35,584 bases of DNA from an uncultured Fidelibacterota bacterium (GCA_937888365.1 CALBFA010000017.1:1-35584), one strand, 5' to 3'; counted from the stretch's first letter, positions 19,297 to 29,925 are shown. The notes: generated from the letters alone by a model not told the origin. Numbers and translations: made by a program.

Positions 19297-21003
19297 TTAT
19301 TTATAGAATGTAAACGCAATCTCGTAATTGATTTCGACATCATATTTCTTCTCTAAATTAGATTTGTATTCAGCAATTAAGTCTTTACGTTTTTGGTTTT
19401 TAATATCAGACTTGATACGGCCTTTTGCCTTGTCAAAAGAGATAGGCTCAGGAGCATATTTCGCCTCTAAACGAATAATAGACCAAGCATTGCCGTTTTT
19501 AATTGGTTTCGAAATGTCATTCAAATTCATTTCAAAAGCAGCCTTCCCCATTTCTCCATAACGACCTTTTGTAAAAGGAGGTATTAAGCCGGAAGTGTTT
19601 TCAGCCGATTTACGTTCGGTGTTTGTTTTGGCTAATTTTTCAAAACTCTCACCACTTTGTATTCTATTATAGATGTCATTGGCTTTTGTCTCGTCTTTAA
19701 GAAAAATTTCTCTTACTTCGACTTTTTCTTTATCCATGTACTTTTCGTTTTTGTATTCCTCGTAATAAGCCATCAATTCATCATCGGACGGTTCAAGATT
19801 ATCATTGATTTTTTCAGCGAAAAAGGCATCATGAATATGCTTATTTTTAAAGCTTTCTGTTCCTGCATCAAATTCGTCGTCGTTATCAAAATTTTGTTCT
19901 TTGGCGTAGTCTAATATGACATTTTGCATAATAAGCGTCTCGATGAGCGAGCTAAATTGCTCGGCTTTTTCTAGTTTTGGGCGGCGCTTTTCTTCAAGGT
20001 GACGAATTTCATTTATCACCCACTTTGTGTCTTTTCCCTTACCATCATACGTAAATATAGGATCAGAAAATTCAACTTTTTCTAAGGCATCATCAAGAGA
20101 TAAACGCATGGAAACGAGGGGTTCTAATTCTTGGACGATGGCCGTTATAGCGTCGTTATTCATCGTCAAGCCGCGCGCATTTTTTAAACTATCGAGAAAA
20201 GAGCTCGCATAGCTATTTAGCTCTTGGCCTTTTGAACGTTGAGCAGAACTTTTTAACTTGGCTTTTTCTTCTTCATACGACTTAAGGGCCGTTTCACGCC
20301 TGCCCTCTAGTTTAATAATATGAAAGCCAAATGGCGTTTCGACCGCATCAGAGACTTCGCCGATCTTTAGGGCAAAAGCTGTTTCCTGAAAAGCGGGCAC
20401 CATTTGACCGGTTGAAAACCAGCCTAGGTCACCACCGGTTGTTTTACCTGAAGGATCTTCAGTAAATTTTGATGCTAGTGCCTCAAAATCGTCGCCATTT
20501 TTTAGGCGTTTTCCTAAATCATTAACAATCGCCATGGCCTCTTCTTTTGAGCGCGTCGTTGTGGCGCGTTGAAGCCCAGCGTATTGCACAAGAATGTGTC
20601 TCGCCCAAACTTCATATTTAGATTGTTCATATAAATTCTTTAAATAAGACTCAGAGATAATTTTGTCCATGATTGCTTTTTTATATACATATTGAAGCAT
20701 TTGTTGACGGTAGTTAGATTCGACTTGCATTTTTATCGTTTCAGACTCTCCAAACCCGAGGGCTGTACCTTCTACTATAAAGAGCTTCTCTTGAATAAAT
20801 GCGTCAATTCTATCTTTAATAACATCTTCTGTTTTACCGCTTAAACGAGCAAGAGGATTTTTATCAGTAAATTCACTGAAAGGAATTTTTTCCCCATCAA
20901 CAAGCGCAATTGTTTCGTCGTCTAGCGTTTCTTTTCCGCAAGAACCAAGAACCAGGATGGTAACAAGCATGAGAATGAGTGTTTTAAATTGTTTAGGTAA
21001 CAT
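19297..21003 (-). CDS. Parvulin-type peptidyl-prolyl isomerase lipoprotein (PrsA/PpiC-like)
   Basis: A 568-residue lipoprotein: signal peptide with lipobox L-G-S-C (Cys about residue 22). A helical chaperone region follows, then a canonical parvulin domain at about residues 132-241 (ARHILVQYAG, FTEDPSGKTTGGDLGWFSTGQMVP, FGFHIIKLEGR) and a second, more divergent one at about 415-525 (VREIFLKDET, GLIPPFTKGRYGEMGKAAFEM). It should be anchored in the periplasm and catalyse prolyl isomerisation during folding of exported proteins. The start is fixed by a strong Shine-Dalgarno (TAAAGGAGT, 8 bp before ATG). It heads the foldase genes, 63 bp after mfd. Confidence 0.85.
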   Translation of the reverse strand: MLPKQFKTLILMLVTILVLGSCGKETLDDETIALVDGEKIPFSEFTDKNPLARLSGKTEDVIKDRIDAFIQEKLFIVEGTALGFGESETIKMQVESNYRQQMLQYVYKKAIMDKIISESYLKNLYEQSKYEVWARHILVQYAGLQRATTTRSKEEAMAIVNDLGKRLKNGDDFEALASKFTEDPSGKTTGGDLGWFSTGQMVPAFQETAFALKIGEVSDAVETPFGFHIIKLEGRRETALKSYEEEKAKLKSSAQRSKGQELNSYASSFLDSLKNARGLTMNNDAITAIVQELEPLVSMRLSLDDALEKVEFSDPIFTYDGKGKDTKWVINEIRHLEEKRRPKLEKAEQFSSLIETLIMQNVILDYAKEQNFDNDDEFDAGTESFKNKHIHDAFFAEKINDNLEPSDDELMAYYEEYKNEKYMDKEKVEVREIFLKDETKANDIYNRIQSGESFEKLAKTNTERKSAENTSGLIPPFTKGRYGEMGKAAFEMNLNDISKPIKNGNAWSIIRLEAKYAPEPISFDKAKGRIKSDIKNQKRKDLIAEYKSNLEKKYDVEINYEIAFTFYK

Positions 21004-21066
21004 TAATGTAACTCCTTTAATAATAATATATTAGCATTGTGTTTCACTGGGGCAGAACATAGAGAA

Positions 21067-24000
21067 CTAAGTCATGTTTTCCAAGAATATTTTAAGCTCT
21101 TTAAGGGCGAGAGACCTCTGTGAATGAGTAATAAGAAAGGTGAGGGTCTTGTTGTTCATTATTTGGGTTTTTGCCCCTGTTGAATTAATAGCATTTGAGA
21201 TTTCTTTTATAAGCTTAGGGCCAACTTGTTCCACATATTCTGGATGAAAATCTCCCGTCGATTGGCCTGCTTTTTGGGCCAGGCTGCGGATTCCTTTTTC
21301 TTGAGCGAGCTTTGTTATTGCCGTTGAGTAAAAAAGGTTTTTTGACTCTTGTGGTAGTTTGCCAAAACGATCACGCAACTCTGCCTTAATTTCAAAAATA
21401 GCACTCACTGTTTCGGCATTTGCAACACGACGATAGAATGTTACACGATCCCGTTCGCTATTAATAAAGGATTGAGGAATTAAGGCCGGTAAATCAAATT
21501 TAAAATCTGGTTTAGGAAATAATGGGAAGCTCGAATCTTCACGAGCCTTCAAATCTTCTAGTGTTTCTTTAAGGATTTTAGAATAAAGCTGGTAGCCAAC
21601 GATGGTCATGCTTCCGCTTTGTTCGGTACCAAAGATGTTTCCGGCACCTCTTATTTCTAAGTCGCGCATCGCCAATTCGTATCCCCCGCCATAATGCGAG
21701 TGTCTTTCTAGGGCATTTAATCGTTTGATGGCATTTTCGCTAAGTTTGCGAACAGGCTGTGTTAAGAGATATGCATAAGCCTTCTTATTTGAGCGACCGA
21801 CACGGCCTCGTAATTGATATAGTTGAGAAAGTCCTAATGCATCAGAACGATTAATAATGATAGTATTCGCGTTTGGATTATCTAAACCCGATTCGACGAT
21901 TGTCGTAGAAAGGAGCATGTCATATTCATGTCTAAAAAAGCCAAACATTATCCGCTCTAAGTCTGACGGTTTCATTTGTCCGTGGCCAACTTGAATTTTT
22001 ATTCCAGGCAAGAGTACCTTTAGTCGTTCATGCATTATTCCAATTGATTCAACACGATTATGAATAAAATAAACTTGACCGCCACGCCCCACTTCTTGCA
22101 TTACGGCATCCTTTATAAGGTTGTCGTCATAAACATTGACGGACGTTTTAATCGGTATACGATTTCCCGGAGGTGTTGAGAGTAATGAGTAATCTCTGGC
22201 GCCAATGAGAGACATTTGAAGCGTGCGCGGTATGGGTGTTGCCGTCAACGATAAACAGTCCAAATGATTTTTAAACTCCAAAATTTGCTCTTTATTTTTA
22301 ACACCGAAGCGATGCTCTTCATCAATTATTAATAAGCCAAGATTAAGAAATTTCACATCTTTTGAGAGAAGCCGATGGGTTCCGATTAGAATATCAACCT
22401 TGCCTTTTCGAACATTTTCAAGCGTATTTAGAATGTCTTTTTTTGTTTTAAATCGTGAAACGACCCCAACAGTAAGAGGCAGGCCTTCAAATCGTTCTGA
22501 AAAAGTCTCAAAATGTTGCTCGGCTAAAATGGTTGTTGGAACAAGAACTCCAACCTGTTTTGAGTCGGACACGGCCTTGAATGCTGCTCGAAGGGCAACT
22601 TCCGTTTTACCAAAGCCAACATCTCCGCATAAAAGTCGATCCATAGGACGCGAAGACTCCATATCTTTTTTAATTTCCGCAACGGCCTTGAGTTGGTCTT
22701 CTGTTTCGTCAAAAACAAAGGCAGCCTCCATTTTTGATTGAAGGTCGCTATCGGGACTATACGCATGGCCATTCGTTACAAAACGCTTGGCATATAGCTC
22801 CATTAATTCTTGAGCATATTTTGAAATCGATGTTTTTGCTTTGAGCTTTAGCTGATCCCACTCGGTTGAGCGAAGCTTCGTAATTTTTGGTTTTATTTCG
22901 GAACCCGCCTCGTATTTATGGACGCGATCCATTTTTTCAACAGGAACGTAAACTTTATCACCATGTGCATATCCAATACATAGGACTTCAACAGGGACTT
23001 TTTTAACCTTGATGCGTTCTACGCCCAAAAAGACACCGATACCGAAATCCAAATGAACAACAAAAGAGCCCTCTTCTAAATCATCGGCATTTATAGCTGG
23101 CTTTGAGGGAAATGAGCGAGAAATGATATTTCGCTTACGAACACGATCAAAGACTTGATGGTCCGTAAAAATTGCAACTTTATGCGTGTTGTCAATAAAT
23201 CCCGATGTCAAGCTTAAGATGAGGGGCGTGTAGGATAAGTCCGCAAATATTTTCTTTAATCGATTATGTTGAATTCCGCTATCCGCACAAAGATAGACAT
23301 CATAATTGTTTTGATTTAGATATAAAACTCTCGCTTTAAACGAATCAAGATTTCTGTGATATAAGGGCTGTTGCTCAACCTGTAATAAATTTTGTTTTTG
23401 ATTTAGGCGCTCATAAAGATGTAAATAGTGGGACTTAAAAGCCGATTGTTTAATGTGATTTACAAACAGCTCTTCATCAATGACGGGTTGCAAAGAACTA
23501 TAAACTATCAAATGGGTTTCAAGGGGAAGCCCGGAAATTATAGTTTTACCCGAGTTGCTACTATAAGGATTTTGAGAAAACAGATTTACACTATTTAAAT
23601 TTTCAATTGAGCGTTGAGTAGCGGGATTAAATGAGGTAATTGTTTCTAGCTTGTCTCCAAAAAAATCCAGCCGGAAAGGACTCTCTGAATCGCCAGAAAA
23701 AAAATCGATAATACTGCCTCTAATTGAATAGGTTTGTGGCTCTAAAACAAAATCAACTTTTTCAAAAGACAGCTGGCTAAGCTGTTGTTCCACCCAGCTC
23801 ATTTTATACGCCTCGTCAACAGAGAGCGTTATACGAGAGAGAAGCCCCGCTGCATCAAAAGAACTTAATAAATTTGAAAAAGTGGATACATATAGGCCAG
23901 GCTCTCCATGCGCGAGAGAACGAAGGTGTGCAACAGACTGGCCTAAATCAACGCCGTCAATGAGAGTCTTCCCCAGAAAACGTATTGGCAGATCATCCAT

Positions 24001-24189
24001 GATTGAGGCTAGATCGTTGACAAGGGCGTCAGCAATCTTGGTGCTTGGCACACACACAAGGCTTGAAAAAGACTCGCCAGCTTTGGATGCAATAACAAAA
24101 GGCAAAATCGCCCCTGTAATTGAGCTCTCTCCAAGCTCTGCCGACTTTAGTAGATGTAAATAGTTATTGAGTCGTTTCACGTGAAACAT
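21067..24189 (-). CDS. mfd: Transcription-repair coupling factor Mfd
   Basis: About 1040 residues. An N-terminal UvrB-like region is followed by the RNA-polymerase-interacting module ([20 protein letters not shown]) and a RecG-like translocase with Walker [42 protein letters not shown] and [19 protein letters not shown]-terminal TRCF domain ends the protein. It removes stalled RNA polymerase at lesions and recruits UvrA. The frame opens further to 24240, but I prefer ATG 24189 ([15 protein letters not shown]), because the extra residues lie inside mnmG and look unrelated to Mfd. With this start it overlaps mnmG by 26 bp and its first codons lie in a ParB-binding palindrome. No Shine-Dalgarno is visible, so coupling to mnmG is likely. 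Confidence 0.95.
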   Translation of the reverse strand: MFHVKRLNNYLHLLKSAELGESSITGAILPFVIASKAGESFSSLVCVPSTKIADALVNDLASIMDDLPIRFLGKTLIDGVDLGQSVAHLRSLAHGEPGLYVSTFSNLLSSFDAAGLLSRITLSVDEAYKMSWVEQQLSQLSFEKVDFVLEPQTYSIRGSIIDFFSGDSESPFRLDFFGDKLETITSFNPATQRSIENLNSVNLFSQNPYSSNSGKTIISGLPLETHLIVYSSLQPVIDEELFVNHIKQSAFKSHYLHLYERLNQKQNLLQVEQQPLYHRNLDSFKARVLYLNQNNYDVYLCADSGIQHNRLKKIFADLSYTPLILSLTSGFIDNTHKVAIFTDHQVFDRVRKRNIISRSFPSKPAINADDLEEGSFVVHLDFGIGVFLGVERIKVKKVPVEVLCIGYAHGDKVYVPVEKMDRVHKYEAGSEIKPKITKLRSTEWDQLKLKAKTSISKYAQELMELYAKRFVTNGHAYSPDSDLQSKMEAAFVFDETEDQLKAVAEIKKDMESSRPMDRLLCGDVGFGKTEVALRAAFKAVSDSKQVGVLVPTTILAEQHFETFSERFEGLPLTVGVVSRFKTKKDILNTLENVRKGKVDILIGTHRLLSKDVKFLNLGLLIIDEEHRFGVKNKEQILEFKNHLDCLSLTATPIPRTLQMSLIGARDYSLLSTPPGNRIPIKTSVNVYDDNLIKDAVMQEVGRGGQVYFIHNRVESIGIMHERLKVLLPGIKIQVGHGQMKPSDLERIMFGFFRHEYDMLLSTTIVESGLDNPNANTIIINRSDALGLSQLYQLRGRVGRSNKKAYAYLLTQPVRKLSENAIKRLNALERHSHYGGGYELAMRDLEIRGAGNIFGTEQSGSMTIVGYQLYSKILKETLEDLKAREDSSFPLFPKPDFKFDLPALIPQSFINSERDRVTFYRRVANAETVSAIFEIKAELRDRFGKLPQESKNLFYSTAITKLAQEKGIRSLAQKAGQSTGDFHPEYVEQVGPKLIKEISNAINSTGAKTQIMNNKTLTFLITHSQRSLALKELKIFLENMT

Positions 24190-26068
24190 GTTTTTTAATA
24201 TAAATAAGCAGTACGGCAATATCGGCGGGGCTGACGCCACTAATTCTGCTTGCCTGGCCTATGTTTTCGGGGAGTATCCGCTCAAGTTTTTGTCGAGCCT
24301 CTATAGAAATACCGTTTAGATTTTTAAAATCGAGATCTCTGGGCATCGCGATATTTTGAAGCCCCGCCACTTTATTTACGTGTTGTTGTTCTCGCTTTAT
24401 ATAGCCCTCATATTTAATATCCGTCCAAATAAGGTCGAGAAGAGGAGTTTCAAGCTGTTGCATCCACAAGGGTAATAAATAAAAAATCAATTTGATGTCT
24501 ATTCCCGGGCGCCTCATGAGGGCTGCGAGAGACTGGTGTTGATTTGGTATCTTTTCTCCTGTCAAAGAAAAAACGGGGCTCAATTTGTCGGGCGAAATGA
24601 ACGTCGAGTTACAATATAAGATAGAAGCCCTCGCTAAACGCTCTTCTTCTACAAAAGAGCGATAGATAGAGTCAGTTATAAGGCCAAGCCTGTTTCCGTA
24701 TTTGCCGAGTCTAAAATGAGCATTGTCGTAGCGCAAAAGGAGACGATACTCGGCACGAGATGTAAACATTCGATAGGGCTCATCTGTGTCTTTTGTAATC
24801 AAGTCATCAATTAAAACGCCAATATATGCTTCGTGTCGTTGCAGCACAAAAGGCGTTTCATTATTAACGCTTAAAGCTGCGTTAATTCCAGCGATTAAGC
24901 CTTGAGCGGCAGCTTCTTCATATCCTGACGTACCGTTAATTTGGCCTGCAAAATAGAGTCCCGAAACAAGCTTTGTTTCGAGTGTTGATTTTAATTGAGA
25001 GGGAAAAAAATAATCATATTCAATTGCATAGCCTGGCCTGTAAAACTCGACTTTTTCAAGGCCGGAAATAGTGCGGAGGGCCTTTAATTGGACATCCTCA
25101 GGCAAGGATGACGAATACCCATTGACATAGATTTCATCGGAGCCCAACCACTCGGGTTCAAGAAAAAGTTGATGGCGCGGTTTGTCTGAAAAACGAACAA
25201 TCTTGTCTTCGAAAGAAGGGCAGTATCTTGGCCCGATGCCTTTAATTTGACCTGTAAACAAAGGAGACAGGTGTAGAGACTCATTAATAATCTTATGGGT
25301 TGATTCATTTGAATAAACAAGGTGGCAAGCCTCATTGGGTGGTGTAAATGTTTTTCTATTTGTTTGAAAGCTAAAAGGTTCGGGATTGCTGTCCCCTAGC
25401 TCAACGGAAGTCTTTGAAAAATCAATAGTATGAGCTTTAACGCGAGGCGGTGTTCCTGTTTTTAATCGACCCGACGAAAAGCCAACAGACATTAAAGATT
25501 CTGTAATGCCTTTGCTTGCGGATTCTCCAGCACGGCCGGCAGAATAAGAAACATCCCCGATATGAATAACGCCGTTTAAAAAAGTACCGTTTGTTAAGAT
25601 AACTTTTTTTGAATAAAAAAGTCCAGATGATTTTGTTGCCACCCCTAAAACAGACAGAGGGGGCTTGTTGTCAAACAAAACAGAAACCGCTTCGGCCTCC
25701 AGCATTGAAAGAGAGCATGTTCTTTTACAAACATCTATCAAATAAGAGCTATATTTTTGCTTATCGGCCTGTGCTCGAGGGCTCCAAACGGCACGACCCT
25801 TTGAACGATTTAACATTTTAAACTGAATGCCTGTTGCGTCGATTGCTTTTGCCATTTCGCCACCAAGAGCGTCAATTTCTCGGACAAGGTGCCCTTTGGC
25901 CAATCCGCCAATGGCAGGGTTGCACGACATTCGGCCAAGGGCCCCTATCTCCATCGTAATGAGGAGCGTCTTTTTTTTCATTCGCGCAGAAGCTAATGCT
26001 GCCTCTATTCCCGCATGCCCGCCTCCGACAACAATTACATCGTATGTTTCACGTGAATCCACAATCAT
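24164..26068 (-). CDS. mnmG: tRNA uridine-5-carboxymethylaminomethyl synthase subunit MnmG (GidA)
   Basis: A 634-residue FAD enzyme. The dinucleotide site [17 protein letters not shown] has its glycines at 15-20, followed by [71 protein letters not shown] and [12 protein letters not shown], all standard. With MnmE it modifies the wobble uridine of several tRNAs. Its ATG overlaps the mnmE stop by one base (TAATG). The C-terminus HVSRETTQ is encoded by a parS-like palindrome that also begins mfd, and its N-terminal DSRET is encoded by a second such site. Confidence 0.97.
   Translation of the reverse strand: MIVDSRETYDVIVVGGGHAGIEAALASARMKKKTLLITMEIGALGRMSCNPAIGGLAKGHLVREIDALGGEMAKAIDATGIQFKMLNRSKGRAVWSPRAQADKQKYSSYLIDVCKRTCSLSMLEAEAVSVLFDNKPPLSVLGVATKSSGLFYSKKVILTNGTFLNGVIHIGDVSYSAGRAGESASKGITESLMSVGFSSGRLKTGTPPRVKAHTIDFSKTSVELGDSNPEPFSFQTNRKTFTPPNEACHLVYSNESTHKIINESLHLSPLFTGQIKGIGPRYCPSFEDKIVRFSDKPRHQLFLEPEWLGSDEIYVNGYSSSLPEDVQLKALRTISGLEKVEFYRPGYAIEYDYFFPSQLKSTLETKLVSGLYFAGQINGTSGYEEAAAQGLIAGINAALSVNNETPFVLQRHEAYIGVLIDDLITKDTDEPYRMFTSRAEYRLLLRYDNAHFRLGKYGNRLGLITDSIYRSFVEEERLARASILYCNSTFISPDKLSPVFSLTGEKIPNQHQSLAALMRRPGIDIKLIFYLLPLWMQQLETPLLDLIWTDIKYEGYIKREQQHVNKVAGLQNIAMPRDLDFKNLNGISIEARQKLERILPENIGQASRISGVSPADIAVLLIYIKKHVSRETTQ
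24173..24188. promoter_or_regulatory. parS-like ParB-binding site in the mnmG/mfd overlap
   Basis: CGTTTCACGTGAAACA matches the near-universal chromosomal parS consensus TGTTTCACGTGAAACA at 15 of 16 positions, with a perfect 14-bp palindromic core. It lies in the 26-bp overlap of mnmG and mfd and is read as HVSRET in one frame and as MFHVKR in the other. ParB loading at parS organises and segregates the origin region. No parA or parB gene is visible in the window. Confidence 0.85.
26045..26060. promoter_or_regulatory. Second parS-like site at the start of mnmG
   Basis: TGTTTCACGTGAATCC matches the parS consensus at 14 of 16 positions; both mismatches are in the right arm. It encodes the DSRET of the MnmG N-terminus. 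It lies 1.9 kb from the better site, and parS sites usually occur as clusters near the origin, which supports it. Confidence 0.6.
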
Positions 26069-27417
26069 TATTTACCAACGCAAAATTTTTGAAAGATCTC
26101 GTTTAAAATATCATCAGGAGTGGTCTCCCCTGTAAGTTCTGAAAGAGCGTTTAACGCTTCGTGTAGGTCAGAAGCAATAAACTCATGCCCCAACTCATCA
26201 TTTAACGCCTGCAAAGCGCCTGTGAGAGCGATTTTACAGTGTTGAAAACTTGTTGTCTGTCGCTGGTTTGTGAGAAAAGCGCTTTCATCGTATTTGTTGG
26301 CGAGCTCCGATATAAAAGACGTTAATGTTTCTCTTAGAGTAGAAATGCCCTCGTCTGTCACAGTCGATACAATTATAACCTCCTGTTTATTAAGAGGTTG
26401 TCTTGAAATGTCCGCCTTGGTTTGAATGTTAACAACTATAGTATCTTGTGGATAACTTATTTCTAGTTCTTTTTGGTCAAAAGAAAAAAGATTTAAAACA
26501 ATATCGGCCCGCTCTATTTCTCTTTGGCTTCTATTAACGCCGAAATATTCAACCTCTTCTTCGGTTTCTCTGATTCCAGCCGTGTCTACTAAAATTAAAG
26601 TATGCCCAAAGAGGGATATGGTATCCTCAATCGTATCTCGGGTTGTTCCGGGAACATTCGTGACGATGGCGCGCTCCTCGCCTAGAAGCTTATTAAATAA
26701 AGTCGACTTTCCTACATTTGGCCTGCCTGCAAAAACGACCCTAAAGCCCTCAAAAACTCGTTTTCCATAATGGTAAGAGTCCAATAATTTATCAATCGAC
26801 CGTATAGCCCCAATTATGGCGTTTTTGTGCTCGGAAAGAGTGATAAATTCAATTTCTTGGTCAGAAAAATCAAGTTCTGCTTCAATAAGTGTCAAGGGCT
26901 CACGAATCATTTGCTTTAGCGCAGAAATTGATTTTTTCAATTGCCCCTGCATTCTTTTTTGAGCTGAAGCATGTGAAGCCTCATCCCTAGCATGAATTAA
27001 ATCGGCGACACTTTCTGCCGTTGAAAGATCATATTTTCCCGACAAAAAGGCTCTGAATGTAAATTCTCCTGGTTCAGCGAGGCGAACACTTGGTTGATTT
27101 ACTAAAACAGATAAAAGCTTGCTCTGAATGTATTCTCCACCATGGATGCTAATTTCAACAATGTCTTGGCCTGTTGCCGAATGAGGAGCCTTAAAGTAGG
27201 TAACGATGCACTCATCAAAAACGGTGTTTGATAAATCAGGGTGAATGAGCTTGCCGAAAACGGCAAAACGAGGTTTAAGTCGATGATAATTATTAAAAAA
27301 AGGTTTAATGATCTCTTTAGATTGGGACCCGCTTAAACGTATAACGGCAATGCCACCCACACCAGGAGGCGTTGAAATGGCGATAATTGTGTCGTTTTGT
27401 AAATTAGCATCAAGCAT
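26068..27417 (-). CDS. mnmE: tRNA modification GTPase MnmE (TrmE)
   Basis: A 449-residue GTPase. An N-terminal tetrahydrofolate-binding domain ([21 protein letters not shown], then [11 protein letters not shown] and [19 protein letters not shown]) is followed by a helical domain with an inserted G domain: G1 GRPNVGKS (231-238), PGTTRD switch I, G3 DTAG (278-281). The C-terminus is FCVGK, whose cysteine is the conserved C-x-G-K end of the family. It forms a complex with MnmG for wobble-uridine modification. It follows yidC by 26 bp and overlaps mnmG by one base. Confidence 0.97.
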   Translation of the reverse strand: MLDANLQNDTIIAISTPPGVGGIAVIRLSGSQSKEIIKPFFNNYHRLKPRFAVFGKLIHPDLSNTVFDECIVTYFKAPHSATGQDIVEISIHGGEYIQSKLLSVLVNQPSVRLAEPGEFTFRAFLSGKYDLSTAESVADLIHARDEASHASAQKRMQGQLKKSISALKQMIREPLTLIEAELDFSDQEIEFITLSEHKNAIIGAIRSIDKLLDSYHYGKRVFEGFRVVFAGRPNVGKSTLFNKLLGEERAIVTNVPGTTRDTIEDTISLFGHTLILVDTAGIRETEEEVEYFGVNRSQREIERADIVLNLFSFDQKELEISYPQDTIVVNIQTKADISRQPLNKQEVIIVSTVTDEGISTLRETLTSFISELANKYDESAFLTNQRQTTSFQHCKIALTGALQALNDELGHEFIASDLHEALNALSELTGETTPDDILNEIFQKFCVGK

Positions 27418-27443
27418 CCAAGGGATCGATATTTAGAAAAGAC

Positions 27444-29153
27444 CTATATTTTTGCGGGCTTCATATTTTTTTGCTGAATGATTGCCAGCAAGTTAAAGAG
27501 CGTGTAATAAAGATTTAAACCCGATGGAAAACTATAAAAGATGAATAAAAAGAAGACCGTCATAAAGTAGGGCATATTTTTCATCTGTGGATTTGCAGCT
27601 GCGGACGGAGCGGACATTTTTTGTTGAATAATCATGGTAACGCCCATTATAACAGGCAGAATATTTATTGGGACTCCCGCGATCATACCAACCGTATCGG
27701 GAAGGGATAAGTCTGGAATCCAAAACTCCAATCCCTTAAAAGCGGCTCCCCGTAACTCAATTGTTGTTCTAAAAAGACTGAAGAGTGCAAACAAAAGAGG
27801 CATTTGAATAACCATTGGCAAACACCCTCCAACAGGGTTAACCCCTTTTTCTTTGTAAAGCTTCATTGTTTCTTCTTGAACTCTTTTATTATTGCCTTTG
27901 TATTTTTCCTTTAGGGCATTGATTTCGGGTGAAATTGTTTGCATCATCTGAGTAGAGGCAAAACTTTTCTTTGTTAAGGGAGAAATTAGAACCTTAACCA
28001 AGATACTAAAAAGTATGATAACAAGACCATAGTTCGGGATAAGAGAATAGAGTTTCTTTAAAACCCACAGAGCCCCTTTACCAAGAAATCCAAACCAGCC
28101 CCAATCCATCATCTCTTCAAAATGAAGTCCGTATTGTTCAAGAATATCTATTTCTAGAGGGCCGATATAAACAAGATAATTCGAAAACTGAACATCTTGT
28201 TTTCGATTGTAAGCCTGCCGCATCTCGAATGACAGCTCTTTATATGGAGGCTCAGCTTGGTCAAAAAGCTGACGTGATTGATGTATCTCATAAGCGGGTT
28301 TTTCTGGAACCATGATAGATGTGAAATATTTATTCCGAACCCCTGTCCAGACCGTAGAGCCTGTTTGAGTTTCCGTTTCTCTGTCGGAGTCCGCATCATA
28401 ATCAGATGGAGAGCTATCGCTACCGAGCAATGCATATATTTTTGTATATGTGTTGTCTTCTTTTGCGCTTGGCTCGCATGAATTTATACCGCCATTCCAG
28501 GTGGTTGCAAAATATCGTCCTGCAACGGACTTTTCTAAACGATTAAGACGCTGCTCAAGGTCGAAATGATATTTATCTGGATGAAATGTAAAGGTTCGAA
28601 CAATTTGACCACCATTCGCTAAAGCCATCGTAAAAGAGAGTGATTTAGGCGAATTATTAACGGACATGGAAAGTTCAGGAGAATCACCGAGAGAGCATGT
28701 CGAAGGAAAAAGAGCCGTGGAAAGATCACCTTTTTCAAAACCGATGAATTGGTTTGACAATACCCCCCTTCCGTGTTGAGGTATGAGTTGAACGAGAGAG
28801 CTGTCTTTCATAAAATATTTTTTTAAATATACTTTTTCGAGAGTGCCGCCACCGAGGGTGGATAAATGGATTTCATATAAAGGTGTATGCACAACCACAA
28901 TTGATGTTTTTGCGTTTTCATAAACGGAAGGTTCAACAGAGTCAATCGACTTAAAGTCATCAATAATAGACTCTTCTGTAATGGCTGTCTCTACGGGACG
29001 AGAAACTAATTCTTGATTCGCGTTAACGACGGAGCTTGTGTCAACTTCGAAAGCTTTTGGGTTAACGAGTTTTTGATAAGGGTCACTAAAATAAGCGAGC
29101 AAAACCAAGCCCATTAAAAGGATGGCTATAAACGTGCGTTTTTCATCGGTCAT
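27444..29153 (-). CDS. yidC: Membrane protein insertase YidC
   Basis: A 569-residue inner-membrane protein in the Gram-negative arrangement: an N-terminal membrane anchor (TFIAILLMGLVLLAYF), a large periplasmic domain to about residue 350, then the Oxa1-type insertase core with five helices. The core contains VLISPLTKKSFAST and the cytoplasmic hairpin INALKEKYKGNNKRVQEETMKLYKEKGVNPVGGCLPM. It inserts membrane proteins alone or with the Sec translocon. It begins one base after the yidD stop, so it is strongly coupled to that gene. Confidence 0.96.
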   Translation of the reverse strand: MTDEKRTFIAILLMGLVLLAYFSDPYQKLVNPKAFEVDTSSVVNANQELVSRPVETAITEESIIDDFKSIDSVEPSVYENAKTSIVVVHTPLYEIHLSTLGGGTLEKVYLKKYFMKDSSLVQLIPQHGRGVLSNQFIGFEKGDLSTALFPSTCSLGDSPELSMSVNNSPKSLSFTMALANGGQIVRTFTFHPDKYHFDLEQRLNRLEKSVAGRYFATTWNGGINSCEPSAKEDNTYTKIYALLGSDSSPSDYDADSDRETETQTGSTVWTGVRNKYFTSIMVPEKPAYEIHQSRQLFDQAEPPYKELSFEMRQAYNRKQDVQFSNYLVYIGPLEIDILEQYGLHFEEMMDWGWFGFLGKGALWVLKKLYSLIPNYGLVIILFSILVKVLISPLTKKSFASTQMMQTISPEINALKEKYKGNNKRVQEETMKLYKEKGVNPVGGCLPMVIQMPLLFALFSLFRTTIELRGAAFKGLEFWIPDLSLPDTVGMIAGVPINILPVIMGVTMIIQQKMSAPSAAANPQMKNMPYFMTVFFLFIFYSFPSGLNLYYTLFNLLAIIQQKNMKPAKI

Positions 29154-29154
29154 A

Positions 29155-29391
29155 TTAATTTTTTATTTCCTCGCGAGACGGAACGACAGGATCATATCCA
29201 CCTTTTGAATAAGGGTTGCAGCGCAATATGCGCCAAAAAGTTTTGATAAGCGCCTTCCACCACGGAAGAGATTGAAACGCCTCAATACCATAGTGTGAGC
29301 ATGTGGGATAATATCGACAGTTGTTTCCCAATAATGGCGAAAAAGCAACCTGGTACCCTCTTATTATTTTTATAAAAATCGCGTTAATCAT
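29155..29391 (-). CDS. yidD: Membrane protein insertion efficiency factor YidD
   Basis: A 78-residue protein with the DUF37/YidD hallmarks: [23 protein letters not shown], then [34 protein letters not shown], with the conserved cysteines and the amphipathic N-terminal helix. It assists YidC-dependent membrane insertion at the inner face of the membrane. Its ATG overlaps the rnpA stop by 4 bp, and its stop is one base before yidC. Confidence 0.95.
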   Translation of the reverse strand: MINAIFIKIIRGYQVAFSPLLGNNCRYYPTCSHYGIEAFQSLPWWKALIKTFWRILRCNPYSKGGYDPVVPSREEIKN

Positions 29392-29756
29392 AAAGCAGGG
29401 ATTTGATGGATTAAGCGGTCTAAGGCAAGCGCCATACTATCAGACCGAACAAAGGATTTGTGAAACAAAAAAAGCCCGCCATGTGTATGAGGGAGGGCAA
29501 GTTTTTTATTTAACCAAAGACCCCAAAAGAGCCGTCTTGTTTTGTTTCTTTCCACTGCAGATCCAGCCAATTTACGAATCATAAAACCTGTCTCTGAACA
29601 CCCCTTTAAGTCCCAATAAAGCGTTATGCCGTTGAAGGACTTTTTTCGAGCTTTCCCTAGATAGGTTGAAAACTCATTGGGAGAAATTTTATTGGTCGGA
29701 AACAGTAAGGCGTTTTCTTCCTTTTGCTCGTCTTCTTGCAAGTAAATTTCTACCAT
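29388..29756 (-). CDS. rnpA: Ribonuclease P protein component
   Basis: A 122-residue basic protein with the RnpA fold and its RNA-binding signature, here [12 protein letters not shown] (family: AV.RNR.KR). The preceding segment [10 protein letters not shown] corresponds to the family G...SKK.G.A. It is the protein cofactor of the tRNA 5'-maturation ribozyme. The ATG at 29756 lies inside rpmH in another frame, giving a 68-bp overlap. The conserved core begins near residue 17, within codons that still overlap rpmH, so any workable start lies in rpmH. The first 15 residues ([15 protein letters not shown]) are unlike RnpA and probably reflect the constraint of sharing DNA. The protein is divergent, but position and motif are clear. 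Confidence 0.9.
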   Translation of the reverse strand: MVEIYLQEDEQKEENALLFPTNKISPNEFSTYLGKARKKSFNGITLYWDLKGCSETGFMIRKLAGSAVERNKTRRLFWGLWLNKKLALPHTHGGLFLFHKSFVRSDSMALALDRLIHQIPAL

Positions 29757-29832
29757 TTTTAGTTTTCATCCGAGCGCGAAAGCCATGTTTTCTGTGGCGC
29801 TTAACGCGGCTCGGTTGATAGGTTCTTTTCAT
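29689..29832 (-). CDS. rpmH: 50S ribosomal protein L34
   Basis: A 47-residue ribosomal protein, recovered by direct reading of the minus strand: it begins [18 protein letters not shown], followed by [24 protein letters not shown], and ends TVSDQ. The match to L34 is complete over the whole length. The ATG has an AAGGAA Shine-Dalgarno about 9 bases upstream and a plausible sigma-70 promoter further out. Its last 68 bp also encode the N-terminus of rnpA in a different frame. It is the first gene of the minus-strand rpmH-rnpA-yidD-yidC-mnmE-mnmG-mfd run. Confidence 0.96.
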   Translation of the reverse strand: MKRTYQPSRVKRHRKHGFRARMKTKNGRNLLARRRAKGRKRLTVSDQ

Positions 29833-29875
29833 AAATATATTTCCTTCAATATTCGATGTTATTTAAAAGCCGACG

Positions 29876-29903
29876 AATATAATAAGCATCGAAGAGAAGT
29901 CAA
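29876..29903 (-). promoter_or_regulatory. Predicted promoter of rpmH
   Basis: On the minus strand TTGACT (29903-29898) and TATATT (29881-29876), each 5 of 6 to the sigma-70 boxes, are separated by 16 bp. A start point a few bases further would give a leader of about 35 bases ending in the rpmH Shine-Dalgarno. Confidence 0.6.
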
Positions 29904-29925
29904 TTTCAGTATTTAACTATATATA

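Noticed and set aside
19293-19343. Longer start for the middle foldase lipoprotein
   Set aside because: It would place 17 residues ahead of the signal peptide and overlap the preceding gene; the ATG at 19292 yields a proper lipoprotein signal.
24190-24240. Longer Mfd start at 24240
   Set aside because: The added residues lie wholly within mnmG and are unlike Mfd; the ATG at 24189 gives a family-like N-terminus.
26448-26456. Perfect TTATCCACA-type DnaA box (minus strand)
   Set aside because: It is a single site inside mnmE coding sequence, without a cluster around it, and one chance match is not surprising in 35 kb of AT-rich DNA.
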